From positions 4,940,001 to 5,004,000 of the forward strand of contig NC_135133.1 in assembly GCF_050908995.1 (NCBI RefSeq): a stretch of DNA of 64,000 bases. The letters run 5' to 3'. The position numbers and the translations under genes were made by a program. The notes below the pieces were generated by a model, which did not search any database, was not told the DNA's origin, and saw nothing but the letters and a program-made list of their open reading frames with translations. The stretch comes from Andrena cerasifolii (lineage: Eukaryota; Arthropoda; Insecta; Hymenoptera; Andrenidae). Shown here one piece after another: positions 24,361 to 37,312 of the stretch (positions are counted from its first letter, which is position 1; every line of letters begins with the position of its first letter).

Positions 24361-24893
24361 CTGGAACAGAGAAACGACACGGGCGATTAGAGGCCGCTGC
24401 GCCACGCAGAGTTCTCGTTGGTTGAACTCGAAGAGGAATCGCGGCAGGAGTCAACGAGGAAAAATCATCGTAGGAGCTTTCGGGCATAGGTGCCTAACCT
24501 TTCGAATTTGTCACTGGGTCTTTCAAAATCTCAATGCCCTCAATGCGCCACTTCGAAAAAGAACCCCTACAAGTTTGATAAGCAACTGCGCAACGTTTCC
24601 GCTGGTACAAAACGCAGGTACACCGTATGAATGGAGTTCGCTTGAAATCCAGCAAGAATCTACCAAAAATCCTGTATTTCCACCCTTTGATCATGCAGCC
24701 TTGAAATATTAACGAGACTGCTACCCGAGCTCAGCCGCGATTTCGACGGAACCTCATGCAAAATCCCCGAACTTTCCAGTGACTGGAGCTTTACCAACAC
24801 CCTATTCATGAAAATGCAGGCGAGTCGGCGAAAACTCCGCGGCTCCGGTCTGGTTACAAGGAACAGGGAGGGGGCGAACAAACAGGTACTCAC

Positions 24894-24964
24894 CTTGCTC
24901 ACTGCGATTTCCAATTACTTCATACGTAATGCGAATCGATAATACTTCTGGCAACAGTTCACAT
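24894..24964 (-). CDS. Internal 71-nt exon, unidentified protein
   Basis: On the minus strand the acceptor GCTTTTTCTGTTCCAG precedes ATGTGAACTG..., and the donor GCAAG|GTGAGTAC closes the exon. Both sites are close to consensus. Only one frame is open: one nucleotide completing a split codon, then 23 codons (CELLPEVLSIRITYEVIGNR followed by SEQ), then one nucleotide. That trailing phase matches the terminal exon at 24360 exactly. The predicted beta-prone sequence is not one I can assign to a family. The leading phase requires the previous exon to end with two nucleotides of a codon, which the candidate at 54870-54963 does in one of its two open frames. The splice sites are the main evidence. 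Confidence 0.45.
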
Positions 24965-27900
24965 CTGGAACAGAAAAAGCGGGGCGGTTCGGTTAGACCA
25001 GCTATAAATCACGGCGACGTCGACGACGACGCCCCCGACGCCGAGACAAATTCCCCGGCGAACGTATTTCCACGGAATAAAACGCGAAACACTCGTGGTC
25101 ACCGAGACAGATACGACGATTTGTACGTGTACCGTGTGTGCCCCGGCTCCAATGTATGCGTTCAATTGTTTCTCGGAGCTATTGAAGAAGGGGGAAAGGC
25201 ATTCGATTTAGACGAGGGAATGTGATTGCAATTTCGGTCACTGCATTTTTTCTTTTGCCCCTCCGCGTGCTAGATCAATTTACCTATTTCTAAATAGAAT
25301 CACCAGTTTCTAACATCGATACTACAGACACACTCTCTTCCCCTATGCCCCTGCCCTTTCTAGACCGTACAGCGTGTAAACGACAGCTTCTTCTCCCCTT
25401 CGTCCCCCCGTACGCTTACAGAAATGCTTTTAAATTTCCACTTCGTTGTACCCCCTCGCGTCGGAACGCGTTTCCTCCTTTTTCGCGGTTGTCGCGTCTA
25501 GACGCGACGATCCTACGTGAGTCTGGGATCAGGGATGAAGCAAGGCGCGCTGGGATCGTGACTCCAGGAGGAAATGTCCGTGTTGAAATTCCCGGGTTAC
25601 TCGAGCCTCCTTACACCCCGATGAACGGGGTACGGCAGTGCTCGACACGTCGCCTCGACTGCTTGTTACGTCGTCCATCTTCCCCGGGATGCGAGACAAA
25701 TTGATACAAGGGGAGGAACGCACCCCCTGGCCACCGGCCCCCGCCAGGGGGTGGCGAATCGGAGCACCGAGCGCGTTTGATTGGGGATGCATTTTATTGC
25801 TACATGCCAGGACAGTTTTACTACCCCCGGCAAGATCCGGAGCGCGGGCACGAGCTCCTCAGGAATCGCGCTTTGGCATTGGGAATTCTTTTATCGAGTC
25901 TGCTGGGGCGCGGGAACCAGTGCCCGCGAGCTTTAACAAGCCTCTAGTCATTTCCAACGCACGACGAATCCCGATCGCCTCGTACCGGTAGGTGTTTCTA
26001 TTTTCCACCCAAGGTGGCAGTGGAAAGTATCCTTAACGCGTGCGCTGGCGGAGTGAAAGAGTGCAGTGCTCTCGGGACTACGAATTACATCCGAAGTGAT
26101 TCGAGACAGAACGATCGGATTGATTGACAATTTGTAGGAGAGCGGATTGAATAGGGATGAAAAAGTCCCATTGATGGGCGTCCAATGGAATAATTTTACA
26201 AACGACCACTCATTCCGCCGCGGAGGCGGGAACAAAAGGGACGCGCCGGCCGATATCGCGAGTCATTATTAATTTTCCAACTCGGTTCAATTAAATCGCC
26301 GCGCGGCCGCGACGAGAGGGATGGAAAAAAGTTCCATCGACCTTGCTGCCTCTCGTGGCTGCTCTTGTTGTAACTCGTTCATTTCTTCTCCGTTTTTTAA
26401 TTCGCCGCTACCTTCGCAGCCTCCTCTCGATGCGTTTGACACTCTCCGCTGTGTGGTTTATCGCGGACGGGGGTTGTTTCTCGCGCAGCAGATCCAGGCT
26501 GCTCAGCCACGTTTCCCTTCGATATTCTGTTCCCCTTCAGTTGTTAATCGGACGGAACTCAAGCGCCAATTGACTCGCGGCAGAAGACTAATTGAGAAAA
26601 TAAGGGAAGGAAATCGTGAAAATCAACTGGAATAAATTAGCCTGATTTATGGACGAGATACAACGTTGGCCTGCTCGCAGAATGTCATTGCGCGCTTCAA
26701 GACGCATCTCACACGGTAAATGAAGCGTGTCTTTGAAATACCAGGCTTGGTTGGGAAGCCTGCGGGGACGTTGTTGCGGTGGCACTCTGAATGACTGAAA
26801 TGACGCGCGCGCGGGCCACGTCGATCATTAATTTGGTGGAATCGAGGCCGACGCTCGCGCGAGAATTTCCACTGGCGTTGATATACCAGGTGTCTTAGCT
26901 TCCGTCGAGCTAAACATTCCCACCTTCTACTTCGGGATATAGATTTTCTATTTGTTCTAGACAGAAATTTGCGCGAAGCCTATAAACTGCGTATTAATAA
27001 TCCTGTCATCTGTGCTCGCTAGAACACGCCGTCAATATTCGACGAATGAAAGCTGGAGCACCGTGTATACACAATATCGGGGGATGACGACGCGTCAACT
27101 TGTCCCGCCGCGCGCCGTTATGAACGTCCAACACGGCTGCTCGCGAAGTGGCCGCGATTTCCGACGTATTATATTATCAATTAGACACAATCGTGGCTGG
27201 TGATTAATTATGCGACCCGTGAACATGCAAATAAGAGCGGATCGATACGGCGAACGAACGTCGGTGGGTGTATCGGCCCGGAAATAATCGAAACCGTCGC
27301 TGCCCCCGTTATTTCTGCTCGTCGGCCAGCAGCGTCGAATTTCGCGTTCGTTTAACGACGCTGCCCCGTATCGTTTGATCGCGGTATTCGTTAGCAGGAC
27401 TTCGTTCCACCCTCACCTTCGAATCCAGGTTCCTTTCGTTCCTCGAGCCCCCAGCGAATCGCGATAAACAAAGCTGCCTCGATGACCACCCCCCATCGGC
27501 GAACGATGGTGTTATATCCGAGGTTAGTTAACTAAAATGGGAATCAACGACGAGGGTAGGTAACGCAATCGCGGGCAACTCCATTTGTCCTGGTAATGAA
27601 AACGTTGGGAATTCAGGGGATGGCTGCGTGCTCGACCTCGTGTGTTCGGGAAACCATCGAACCACCCTCGCGAGTTATCCGCGAACTGGGGCACGTTCTC
27701 CAGTTTGTATACCAAGTAAATAGCAAAAATTAAGGAGTGGAGGGTCCTGCTTAACGAGACAGAAATCTGTGTTTGATAGGAGAAATGATTCCATCCGGAT
27801 CTCGTCACCACCGCCCAGACCGTCACTGTATTTCGGATTAATGAAGGAAATATCGCACACGATACGGCGATAAAGCGATTTAATCACGGGCAACATTGAC

Positions 27901-30900
27901 ACCAGCAGACACACTCGTATAAAACAACCTACTCGATCGAAAGTCGCTCCTCCCTCTGATTCCATTAATTGGCTCTGAATCGAGCGTACCCTTTCGCGAG
28001 TGCCTCCGCGCGTTTCCTTTTGCGGGCGTAGAAGGTGGTTGAAATTCAGCCGAAGAAGACCGCGAGGAAGGCCGGTCCGCGGGTGTTTGCCGCGGAAAGA
28101 AAGTAATATCATTCAAAAGCAGCCGGAAGTTATTCCCCGATGCGAAAGTTTCTCCATTTTACATTACAGGAATAGTCCGCGGTGGACGTTAGTCGCGGGG
28201 AAAACTTCATCTCCGCGATAACTTTTCCAATTATTATCAGATGGCAAATGGACAGTCTTTGTGTTTTCCGCGGGCGACGGCGGGGCTTGAGAGCGGCGAG
28301 GGCGACGAGGGGAGGGTGGGAGTTCAAGAAGTCCGAGGGAAGTCGAGCCGCGGCGCACAATACCCCCGGTGATAAACCCCGACAGCCGTTGGAAAATCTA
28401 TTTTTGATCGAACGCTCGATGTTTTCCGAGCACTTGCGCGCGCTCTCCACGGACAAAGATTTCGCCCGGCTATACACTGCGGAGAGTTCATCCTGAACGC
28501 GTGCTACCATCGCCCTCTAGCCCTCTTCAAGCCGAACAATCGCATTAACTTCCTCCAAGGCCCATCGACGCGCCTCACGAGGACGTTTCGCGATGGAAAG
28601 CGCGCAGTTTTCGCGATACCGTGGTCGTTCGGGGCGAAGGCATTTGCATAATCACGGAGTCTGCTCGCTAGGGGATGCTCGGCGGGTTTGTTTCGTCAAA
28701 CGGTGACTTCGCGCACGAGCAGTGGTTTAAAATTCACGAGCAATTTTACTGTATTCCGGGGAATTAGCGAAGAGCCTTAAACCCGAATGACATTGTATTC
28801 TTAACAGAGATAAAGGTTTGGCTAAATTAATGACGAATAAGTGAAAGAATCGTTCTGATGGTCAGGGAACAAGTGGAGCTTCCCTGGCGCGCATGGCACC
28901 GTCTTCTGATAACCCACTGTCTATGCAACCCATAATTCACTTTAGACTCGGAACGATCCCAAGTCCAGATAGCCGAGCCACGTCCCCGTAAAGCACTCCT
29001 TCGAAGGAACAAGAAGACACTTCGAATGCAAACAGATACCAGCGCAGCGCTAAACGACGGGAAGAAAAAAGGAACGGTGGAGCAGCGTTGCGGCTGAAAA
29101 AAAGGATCATCAACGTATCAGACCGTATTTATCTCTCGTTAATCACGAGTCGTTTCGTTAACGGGGGAAGAAAAAAAAAAGGAAAACGGAGGAAGGGCGT
29201 GCCGGGAGGGAGGTAAATAAATGCCCGAGGCAAACATTAATTACAACCGCGGCCGCGGCGTATCCGTAATCGTTTCGGTCGTGAATTAAAAGCAGATTAA
29301 GATATCAGGCCGCGAGGGTGGAGCGACAACGGCAACAACGACGACTGTCCCGCGGAAATAATGAAACGCGCTAAGCGGTCTTGAAACTCCAGCCGCCCCC
29401 GCGGAGCCGGAGAATAGGAGTCCTTCCGTGTTTACAAACAAGTGGAACTGGTTCTGAAGGGAGCGAGAGGGAGAAGCTGCACGCGAGTGGACACGCCCTG
29501 GCGTACCCTATGGCCCTCGAGCGTGTGAAAGGGCCCCGGCCGCCGAGATGAACAAAGAGCCACTGTCCTTTGTCTCAACCGTTTCACGACAGAGTGAATA
29601 TAACGGCGAGCGTGTTAATTAAAGCCGATAGCCGGTGCCCCACGGATAATCGTGCGTGGAGGAGGATCGAAAAGGAGGCAAAAGTGCCGCGAAGAAGGTG
29701 GAAGACGGATAATAATGATAATAGCGTGAAGGAGAGAGGGGGTAGGGAGGAAAAATAGAGGAGAACAGAGGGTGGTTGGTGCGGGATTTATCCCGCAAAA
29801 CGACGTCCGAAGTCGAGGTCCGCCGCGCCGCGCAACAGCTTCGCTAATAGCGCCGGCTGCGTTAATTAATATCGCGCATAATAACGCCGTTCCAATTGCA
29901 TTCCGATTCGTATTACTTTTATTATCGCAATGACCGGCAATTAAGACATCGCCTGCACGCACCGCCCGCGCCCCCGTCGCCCATTATTATTAACCGCCAT
30001 TACCGCGTCGCTATCGTCGTTAACGCGGTGTGAAATTGAAATCCCCCATTGCGCACTGTCTATTAACATTCCGTACGGCGGCCACCGCGCGTAGGCAACA
30101 GAACGCCCACGCGGACGCGACGATTCGTTCGTGTTTTCTCTTCCGCCGTCCCCTGTTCGTCGTCGATAGGGGCTCGCGGCTCATAAGGGCGTCTCGATGG
30201 CTGCAGATGCATTATTCCTGGCTCTCCTGCGGCTCCACGGCCCGTGTACACCCGGCGAAACTTCGTGTCCAATATTCAGAGCGAGGCTGAAACTCACCCC
30301 CGCTAGGATCGCGAGAGAGAAGGGAAGTTTCCTTGGACGTGCGCGCGTTCCCCCTTTTCTATCTGCACTTGCTGCTCGGTTCGTTAAAATTGAAGGTTCC
30401 TCGCCGTTGCCATTGCCAAGTCGAAAGTCTGCGGGAACTTCCTCCCCGACGTATCTCTCAGCTCGCTTTCCTTCGTCCTCCTCTTCGCCATCGTTTCCTT
30501 CCCGCTCGTTCTTATGCCCTCGCCCTCCTCGAGCCACACTCCAGCAGCGTCGGTAGCCGGAGTAACAAAACGTGACACGGCCCTCGGTATTTCGTTACGC
30601 GCATCCGAGTGACAGTGCCGCGGCCGTGAAAGGCGAATTGCCTTTCCTACCCCTTCCTCGGGAAACACCCTTGTATGCGGCTGTTGCGCCCCGCTGCAAC
30701 CCTGCGAAACTTTTCACCCGAGGGGATGCACGTAGCCCTCTCGATATTCGGGCGACATGTAAATTCGATGTGTTTCTTCTTTTCCTTCTTTCTTTTTTTT
30801 TTTTTTTGGACAGCTCGAACGATTCGCGGGCGTCGGGGGTTGGGGAAAGTTGCGGGGACTGGCGTTGTGTTTCTACGAGTCTTGTAGACTTGGCAAAGTT

Positions 30901-31065
30901 CTGGGGGAACGGGGGTCCATGCGAAGACTGGGTACTTGGGATGTTAGAAAGACGATGTATTTGCGGAGATATTGGACGAAGATCGTGGAACTTTTGATTC
31001 TTTTAAACTCTCAATTCGATACGAGATCTAGACCAGGTTTCAGATGGACCTTAATTAGCTACTCT
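24965..31065. other. Probable intron or intergenic sequence
   Basis: No supported exon. A donor-like GGGGTGAGTTT on the minus strand near 30291 lacks a suitable acceptor. A T15 run occurs at 30793-30807. If the exons at 24.9 and 54.9 kb are joined, this is part of a roughly 30-kb intron. Confidence 0.4.
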
Positions 31066-31804
31066 TTAAGGGGGTAGGTTACGCACAAATTTTTCGAAAA
31101 TTGGTTTTTAGGATTTTTACATTTTCCGCTAGCGACGTTTATTCTACGTATTTTAAGCGCAACCAGACCACGAAATTCCAAAAATTAGAGGAATTACAGC
31201 CGAAAATGTACGAGCCTGCACATGAGATTGGATAACGACAAAAGTGCATGTCCAACTTTAAACGCGATTTCCCAGAAACTACGTTTTCCAAAACGGTGAA
31301 TATAAAATCTCGAAAACCGCTCCAACGATTTGAGTGAAAAGTTACAGGGAGGTGCAGGAAACTATTCCCTACAATGTGTCGGCAGCACATTTTCAATTTA
31401 AATTCTTGAAAAAAGATAAAAAATATTTTTCCTACAAAAAAAGGATAAAATTATATACATTAACATAAAAATTGTATTAATTTGTTTATCAAAATTTTGC
31501 TTATGACACAATGTGGAGACTGTCCTACAGATTATAAAAATGCCTTTACTTTACGTTTTAGGTAATTCACCTGTCCGGAATCGTGTTCACCATCAAACGG
31601 TGCATCGCGCACACGCTCTCACATTTATAATTATAACTTTTTTTCCTGTAAATATATTTAAAATTTTCTTTTTGTGCATTAAAGTCAACGAAATGGCAGT
31701 TAAAAATTAAAACAAAAATTATATCTATATTCATTTATTACTTCAGAATATGCGTTTGAAGAAGAGCCTGATTTTGGACTGTTGAGGGTAACCTACCCCC
31801 TTAA
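31066..31804. mobile_element. TTAA-flanked DNA element, GGGGGTAGGTTA ends
   Basis: TTAA lies at 31066-31069 and 31801-31804. Ends read GGGGGTAGGTTACGC and the inverse of GGGGGTAGGTTACCC. The 731-bp interior is AT-rich with no convincing frame. TTAA duplications are typical of piggyBac and Sola3-type elements. The terminal G run is unlike the CCC start of canonical piggyBac, so I leave the superfamily open. Confidence 0.75.
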
Positions 31805-34800
31805 GTCTCCCTTCGATTTCATTCAGATCCACGCGTTGTACAATAGGTGCAGTGATTTAAGATTCTAGGCTGAAGAAAAATGAATCTACCATTCCCTCTC
31901 ACTGACCTAAAGTCTACAAGACCCAGCGCGCTGCGGTTACAAAATCTGACTGCACGCTAAGTCTCCAGAATCCACCGCGACATACTTCATCCCCCATTAC
32001 ACCTTAAGCTGCTGCATGATTCAGGGCCTCATCATAAACACAGTTTCCACGACTCCGCTGTCCCGCCACATAAAATAGTAATAACACGGCTAAGTCGCGG
32101 TACACGCAGCTCAAAGTGAGCACTGGCGCACGTTTCATACGTTGAATTTAGGACAGACGGAATACACCCGGCTTCCAAATGAAGCTCACTGCTCGAGCTG
32201 ATCGACCGCGTACCGAAAACTTTAATCTTCTGCAGGTACGATCATAAAGATCGCTCGTGAAAGCAGAGCGCGCGCAGCTTCTATTCCCTTAACCGAGCCT
32301 CATCGAGCCGTAACGATCCACGGATCCCCTTCGGCGCGGCTGGAGCGCTGAAAAATCATCGGGGACACAGTCGGTGAACGCGGTTTTTTGCCGGGCTAAG
32401 AGAATCAGCCGCGAACGGCGCAGCGAACAGAGGTGGCCAGAAATCTCGTTTCGCGCCGATCGAAATCGAATGAGAGCGAGAGAACGAGGAGACGGGAGGC
32501 TGAAAGGGGTGGGACGCGATCGGGAAAGCGTCATTCAAATTTCGGGCTCGTTGCACGCGGGCCGCGGCTTCTGAAGCGGAATGACACGACGGAATGACGA
32601 CGCCGCAAGGGCTCTTTTTTTTTTTTATTTTTCAGTCGGCCCCACCGGGCGCTAAATTGCGAATCGAATCTATCCGGTCGGAAGGCGGCGGCTTCGCTCG
32701 ATAACGAGCGTTTCAAAAATGCCAGGGGAAACGGAAATCGGCGGGGCCCCTGTCTGCGAACACTTCTACGCTCGGCGCATTAATTTCTCTTCCAATCGAC
32801 CGACCCGCAATTCCTTTTTGCACCCTCGCCGGACGAGAAAGGCAGCCGCCGTTGGTCGCGATGAACGACGAAACTCGAAATTTTTTACACGAGTATGATG
32901 GAGGCGCCGGAAGGTCGGGACGGAAGTACCGGGAATTATTCGAAATCGATGGGCGCGAATTGGTCGGCGTTGAATTCGCGCACAGGCGGGCGTACCTTAA
33001 ATTTTCTATTTTGTAATTGCGCGGAAAGGGTGGAAAAGCGAGGTCTAGAGCACGAGGCGGGGTAAAAGGAGGAATAAAACGGCGGAGGATGGGGGCTGGC
33101 GGAATGCAGGATGGAAATTTCAGTTCGGCTCGCGGACAGCCCCGGCGCGCTCTTTCTCTTGCTGCGAAGCGGAATCACGCATAGGAATGACGACCTGCAA
33201 CGCTTGTTCTCTCCGCTTCGATTCGGCCATTCGCGTCGATCCCCGCCTATTGGACCGGGCACAATGTAAGAGCACTTTTCATGCTAACGAATGTACACCG
33301 GCCCCTATTTGTCGTCCGTTTACAGCGTGTATGGCTTCAACGACGCGTATGATTTTCGTCTCACCGCGAATGTCTCGGCCGAGGCTTTTCCCGTGGCTTT
33401 TACCCCGCATGCACCCCGAGAACGGCCAACCGAGCCACGAAAAATTCCAAACAAATCCCGAGGCTCCACCTCTCCTCTTTCTTCCGCCCTTGCTATTCGC
33501 ATCCCCTTTGAAACTGCTTGTTTTCCACCGTATTGAAAATACACGCCATTTTCGAACGTATTTCGGGGCGGTTTATCGACCAGCATGCCCGTATGCTAAA
33601 CGACAATTGCATGCATGTAATTAACGCTCGAGGGGGGGTACATATATTCATCCTGAATATGTTGCCGTAATTTGGTATTGGCCGTTGTTGCGGATATAAA
33701 CTGACACTGGTGGGGAACGTTAATAACGTCGAGTTCCTTATGACGGTTATTATAATACCGATGTTAATTATCGCGTAAGGTTAACAGTTACCAAGACGAT
33801 GGCACTAAGTTCCCACTTTAGTCCGGCACTGGAAACGAGATGCACCCTCTTTCTGATGATAATTATAACTTCATTATACGGATACTTAGCGTAAGCGCCT
33901 TAGAAGAAGGGTCACTTGCGATCTGTGGCTTTCATTCGGGACTATAAATGGCCAAATTAACCCCTCCCGGCTCCTCTTCAGATCTGAATGAAGTTACCAA
34001 TCGATACAGCCTGTTACCTTTAGTTTAGACTCACTCGCGATCTCTTTACGTTCTGCTCAGGAGCTAGCGCCACTTCCCCAGCATTAGTGTCAAGTTATTA
34101 CATCATATTTCAGTTGCAGGGGATAAAATCTTTTCGTTTCGAGTGAAATAAATTTTTCGTACAGTTACAGAACGTTTCCCCCGATAACGATCGGCCAATA
34201 TCGGTAAATCCGTGCAACCTTGCGCGGGCACAAATTTTCCTTATCGCCGCTGACCATCTGCGCGGACCTTTGCCCGCCAATTTCGGCAGTGCAATAAAAA
34301 AAAACCTCCCTTTAGCGCAAAATCCCGACGTTTGTTGTTCGATCAACTTCCGGCTGTCGGTCACGATCGCCCGGATACGACCGTTGGCCGTTCCTTTCTG
34401 AAACTGGAGCGTATGAATTTCGCATAGAGTATCGTAGGGACGGCTGCACGAAGCTGACGTTTTCGCGTGCGCCGACATAAAAGTGGCAATATAAAGTTGC
34501 TCCTTTCCCCCCGAACGTGGGCTCTTGGTATCTGCTGCACGAGCAGATTGTCGCGAATGGCATCGACCGAAAACGCTGAAGACCTCAGAATCCTTGCTCA
34601 GTAACGAGATATTCAAGCTCGGAGTATCCCGCGCGACATAGCCGCGAAATTTTTAATATCTCTTCCTCGTCGTGTCCAAGTGATCCAAAATAATAAATTC
34701 CCCAAGTCAAACATCCCGGAGTCCATTCACCATCCACACCTGTGTGCTTCAAAAAACCGAAATCTTGGTTCGACAGAACGTTAAACGAGCTTCCGAAGGC

Positions 34801-36732
34801 CCGGTGTATTAATCTAGCTACCGGGAGGGATTCGACACCGTCGTTCTTCGGAAAGCCTCTGAAAAATAAAGGTCCATCGATCGCGGGGCTCTACGGCTCC
34901 TTTTTACAGCGTCCGAGCCGTGAGTCGTCTACGAGTATTGTAGGAAGCCTGTGAATCGGCGGGACGTGGATGTATGACGCGAGAGGGTATGAAAGAAGAG
35001 AGGGATCCACTGTCCTTTTTCCACCGTGTCCCACAAATTTCGGTTTACCCGTGGAATCGGATTGACATCGCGCGCGGCCACCGCCGTCCTGTCCCCCTTC
35101 ATTCCGATTCACCATTCGCCCTGATCCTGATACGAATTGAGCTATCTGACCCGACACACAATGTAAGAGTCCTTCCCGTGCGAACGAGCCCCGGATTTAT
35201 CGTCCCACGGCCGACGGTCTGGGCACAGAGGTCTCGCCCCCGAAAGCACGATAGATGGATGCCCACCCCCCGCTTTTTATATTTTTCGCGTCCCCTGACG
35301 TTTGCCAGCTACGACGATCCCTCGCCTCCACGTCGCTTTTCCGCGTTTTCATCCGGATTTTACGACGGTCGAACGCCGAACGACAGCGCGGCTAAGTGGG
35401 CTCCGCCACCGTGGAGGGTGAAACTTTCTTGGGCAAGTTCTCGTAAACGTATAATCCCGATGTCGCGTATACCTTTCGCGGGGACGCGAAAGCTCCAATT
35501 CCGCTACGCCCCGCGGAAACGATGACTTACGACCAATCACCGCTGCGGGGAGGATATTCCGTGGGATCCTTCGGTGCTCGATGCAGGGATTCCGGGTGAT
35601 TTCCGTCGAGCCACGCGTGTCATACCTTCAACTAAACGGAGGGATCTTGAACGGGGTCCCTTGAGTTCGGTGAAATTCTTTGAACGTAATGAGACACAGT
35701 AACGCGGAGGTGCTCTTAGATCGCTCGATTAGTATTCACTCCTGAGGAACCGTCGTGGAACCGAACCGGCTGAAGAAAAAGTTCAGATACCCTGGCGATA
35801 ACAAACTCGGGCCAAAGTTATCCCACAGGCGAAGCAACATAATTCAACGACCACGTAACTTCCCCTTTGGACGAACGAGCAGGGAGCTGGATTTATCGTC
35901 CAGCCAATGACGCGGCCGGGCTGTATGTATGAGCTCGTCGCCGGAAGTAGAATGGATGGACAAGCTCTTTCACGTTTTCCCCGGGCTGCGCATCACACGG
36001 CAAAGGGGTTGGGGCGGCAAAGTAACTAGCCTGTCTGCCTGTGAAACACCCTGAAATTACGTATTAGCCCTGGGGAAAAATGTAATTCGCAATATTTTTT
36101 GTCGCGATGCCGCGTGTACCTTTACGCGTCACGCATTACGCTGGTTCTTTGAATTTCCAGCGTGCGCCGTGTGACGGGCATCAAACAGTCCCTGGATTGC
36201 GTTAGCCAGCGAGTCTTTCGCGCAGTGCTGGGCGAATTTTTGGAGCGCGGCAGCGGTCGTTCATGCGGGCACGCTAATTTTCTGATTAAACAAATTTCAC
36301 GACAGAGCGAAGGAATATTCTGCAGGGCGAGCGTGCCCGTATTGCGGCTGCTCTTTGCAGTTCCAGCGATCGCCGTGGGGCGATAATGCTTCGAGCGGAA
36401 ACCGGATGGATATTCGGGGGAATGCAGGGACTGTTCTGGTTCAGCTGTCTGGCTAAAGAACTCGCGCGACAGGGTAGGGAAATGTAGGATGTAATCCATG
36501 AATTGGTCTCTCGATTTCGTCTGGTCCGATTACGATCGAGCGGGCCCGACGGTTTGGCCAATCGCGGCAATGCTCCGAGGAAATTGTTCGATTGTCGAAC
36601 GAGCGATAAGTATGTTTGCCAATCGGCCCTGGGGAGCGGAATCGAGGAGAGACTGTTTTGAAACCCCGCCGTCGGACTGCTTTGAACCATGGGTGGGAGT
36701 TAAGTGCAGCGCTCGATAAATTTTTTCGAGCA
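31805..36732. other. No gene seen
   Basis: GC-rich sequence with chance frames on both strands. No splice-site pair, repeat or RNA gene is supported. Confidence 0.45.
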
Positions 36733-37312
36733 CTCTTTACCTTTCCCCTCCCATCCCACAGCTTTGCACTCGCTCGCCACCACCACCAACCCTCTTGCTC
36801 ACCTTCCGACCCTCGTCGAAGCCTGGAAGCTTTGGATCTACCCCTGAAAACTGCTACCGGATCTTCCGGCTCACCTGACGCGCCCCCTCCCGCCCTCTCG
36901 CGCTATTTTTTTCTCCACCGAAACCTTTCCCCCGCCCCCGCAAATCTCCTTTTCTCCCGGTTGTTCTTTTTCTCCCTTTGACACTCCACTACTCCTTCCC
37001 CTTTCTTCTCGCCGCCCTCCTCTCGCTCTTCATCCCTCTTTGTCACCTCTAACCCTCTTTTCTCCCTTTACCACTTAGCAATCCACCTCCTTTCCCTCTT
37101 TATCTCTTCGACGTTTCTCCGCTCTCCACCCTCGCCGTTTATTATCTCCATCCCCCTCCAGCTCTATCGCTGAGAAGCCGCTGTCTCTCTCTCTTCCTCT
37201 CCTCATTCACTTTCCAGCATCCCTGTTTTCCTCCAGCTCTCTCTCGCTCCCCCTAAGACCCTCCCGACCGCCGAGTGTCCCACGTTCCCTGCCCCCTTCC
37301 CTCTCTCGCTGT
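36733..37312 (+). other. Extended pyrimidine-rich strand asymmetry
   Basis: About 580 bp in which the plus strand is dominated by C and T. By hand count, 37021-37140 has 99 pyrimidines of 120. It is not a simple repeat; it is a mix of CTTTC, CCCTC and TCTC blocks. No coding frame follows from it. Confidence 0.8.
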
